This document shows positions 6,165 to 6,892 of a stretch of DNA of 6,892 nucleotides, in pieces (within the stretch, counting starts at the first letter, position 1; every line of letters begins with the position of its first letter). The notes below the pieces were generated by a model. It made no database searches. It was not told where the DNA came from and saw only the letters and a program-made list of their open reading frames with translations. Both the position numbers and the translations under genes were made by a program. Origin of the DNA: Planctomycetota bacterium (GTDB lineage Bacteria > Planctomycetota > UBA1135 > GCA-002686595). The stretch covers positions 1 to 6,892 of the forward strand of contig JAJFFA010000237.1 of assembly GCA_021776885.1 (NCBI GenBank), in the 5' to 3' direction.

Positions 6165-6843
6165 ACTGCACGATGAAGGTCAGGCTGCCCGTCGGCGCGT
6201 CCACCTGGGCGCGTCGCACCTGCGACGCCTGGGGCGCCGCGTTCACACTGGCCAGGGTGTTGGCCAGCATCGAGTCGAGCTGCACCGTGTAGCTGCCCGG
6301 GGTCGCGGGGGCGCGGAAGCTGCCGCGGGCCAGGACCTGGGCGCTCGCTCCCTGGCCGATGCCCGCGTTGACGCTGGTGTCCTGCCCCATGCAGACGCTC
6401 GCGTTCGGGCCGAGGCAGGTCGGCGCCACGCCGAAGGTGTTCTGGGCGCCGCCGATCTGAACCAGGCGCGACGCGCTGTCGAGCAGGCTGCCGCCGAAGC
6501 CCGACTCGTCGAGCAGGGCGCCCGGGTTCGGGAAGCCACGCGGGCGGTCGAAGTCACGCATGGCCGTGCCGCCGGCGCGGCCCAGGCGGAAGGCGATCGG
6601 CTCGGGGTTGCTCGGCGCCTGCAGCAGGTCGACGGAGGCCAGGGCCAGGCCCAGGTTGTCCAGGCTGCTGACGCTGAGCTCGATGCGCCACTCGACGTTG
6701 GTCCCCGCGGGAACCACGGCCCCGTCCTGGGGCGAGATCAGATCGAAGACGACGGTGCCGGCTCCATTCCCCGCGGGCGGCGGGGGGGACCAGGAGACGA
6801 GGGCCAGGACGGCCCCGACGGCGGAGAGGTAGCGGATGTTCAT
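6163..6843 (-). CDS. Small secreted protein of unknown function, probable beta-sandwich
   Basis: A 226-residue protein that I cannot name with confidence. The ATG at 6843 is chosen because AAGGA (6849-6853) lies 5 bases upstream and the product then begins with a signal peptide (MNIRYLSAVGAVLALVSW, then a Pro-rich segment). A GTG at 6867 would add eight residues ahead of it. There is no lipobox cysteine. The mature part is rich in predicted strands: VVFDLISPQDGAVVPAGTNV, WRIELSVSS and LGLALASVDLL look like the first strands of an immunoglobulin- or cohesin-like sandwich. LVQIGGAQNTFG at 127-138 is a distinctive motif that I recall from secreted planctomycete hypotheticals. C143 and C151 could form a disulfide. 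The end, GSYTVQLDSMLANTLASVNA followed by GSLTFIVQ, resembles closing strands. It is the first gene of an operon with the ASST-like enzyme, so a role as its surface partner is plausible but unproven. Confidence 0.7.
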   Translation of the reverse strand: MNIRYLSAVGAVLALVSWSPPPPAGNGAGTVVFDLISPQDGAVVPAGTNVEWRIELSVSSLDNLGLALASVDLLQAPSNPEPIAFRLGRAGGTAMRDFDRPRGFPNPGALLDESGFGGSLLDSASRLVQIGGAQNTFGVAPTCLGPNASVCMGQDTSVNAGIGQGASAQVLARGSFRAPATPGSYTVQLDSMLANTLASVNAAPQASQVRRAQVDAPTGSLTFIVQ

Positions 6844-6848
6844 GGAGA

Positions 6849-6853
6849 TCCTT
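6849..6853 (-). promoter_or_regulatory. Ribosome binding site AAGGA of the small secreted protein
   Basis: AAGGA on the minus strand stands 5 bases before the ATG at 6843 and decides that start over the upstream GTG at 6867. The promoter of the two-gene operon is not recognised in the remaining bases to the window edge and probably lies outside. Confidence 0.6.
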
Positions 6854-6892
6854 CGGGTGCTGGACACGCAGCCCCGCTCGCAGGGTGCGATG

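Noticed and set aside
6145..6166. Alternative sulfotransferase starts at GTG 6166 and ATG 6145
   Set aside because: The GTG overlaps the preceding stop (GTGA) but has no visible Shine-Dalgarno, and the ATG at 6145 is less well spaced from GAGGA than the ATG at 6151.
2522..6292. A 1256-codon plus-strand open frame running across the flavoprotein and antisense to the sulfotransferase gene
   Set aside because: It is out of frame with the clear flavoprotein gene and antisense to the clear ASST gene. Its translation is Arg/Gly/Ala-rich and then Val/Asp/Glu-rich with no recognisable domain. Such long shadow frames are expected where third codon positions are mostly G or C.

Overview
The window is GC-rich bacterial DNA, densely coding on both strands. 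The gene set points to a Planctomycetota-like organism. The clues are a secreted PQQ-type beta-propeller protein whose mature N-terminus carries the WPxWxGPxRDG signature common in that phylum, a secreted enzyme ending in a dockerin-like calcium-binding module, and exported proteins dominating the window. This assignment is inference from protein style; no rRNA, tRNA or other marker gene is present.

Layout from left to right. (1) Positions 1-90, minus strand: the first 30 codons of a gene cut by the window edge, resembling the N-terminus of a MarR-family regulator. (2) 91-269: non-coding, two small GC hairpins. (3) 270-1007, minus: a DUF1003 membrane protein with an N-terminal double-CxxC zinc-ribbon-like segment. 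(4) 1008-1145: non-coding, with an 18-bp perfect palindrome next to the following gene's stop. (5) 1146-2363, minus: the secreted PQQ-like beta-propeller protein. (6) 2364-2549: a divergent intergenic region with a two-copy 24-bp tandem repeat just upstream of the next gene. (7) 2550-4298, plus: a Tat-exported FAD-dependent amine-oxidase/spermidine-dehydrogenase-like flavoprotein. (8) 4299-4375: a convergent gap with a strong hairpin. (9) 4376-6151, minus: an arylsulfotransferase-like (ASST) enzyme with an N-terminal FN3-like domain and a C-terminal dockerin-like pair of EF-hand loops. (10) 6163-6843, minus: a small secreted protein of unknown function, directly upstream of the ASST gene and almost certainly co-transcribed with it.

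The best-supported functional unit is the two-gene operon at the right. A secreted probable beta-rich protein is followed, after a gap of 11 bases, by an exported sulfotransferase-like enzyme whose ribosome binding site overlaps the first gene's stop codon. A dockerin-like tail beside a secreted partner suggests, but does not prove, attachment of the enzyme to a cell-surface or extracellular assembly. The flavoprotein and the beta-propeller protein are divergently transcribed and both exported, so they may share a control region. I saw no CRISPR array, insertion sequence, tRNA or rRNA, and no convincing evidence for a wholly undescribed system.
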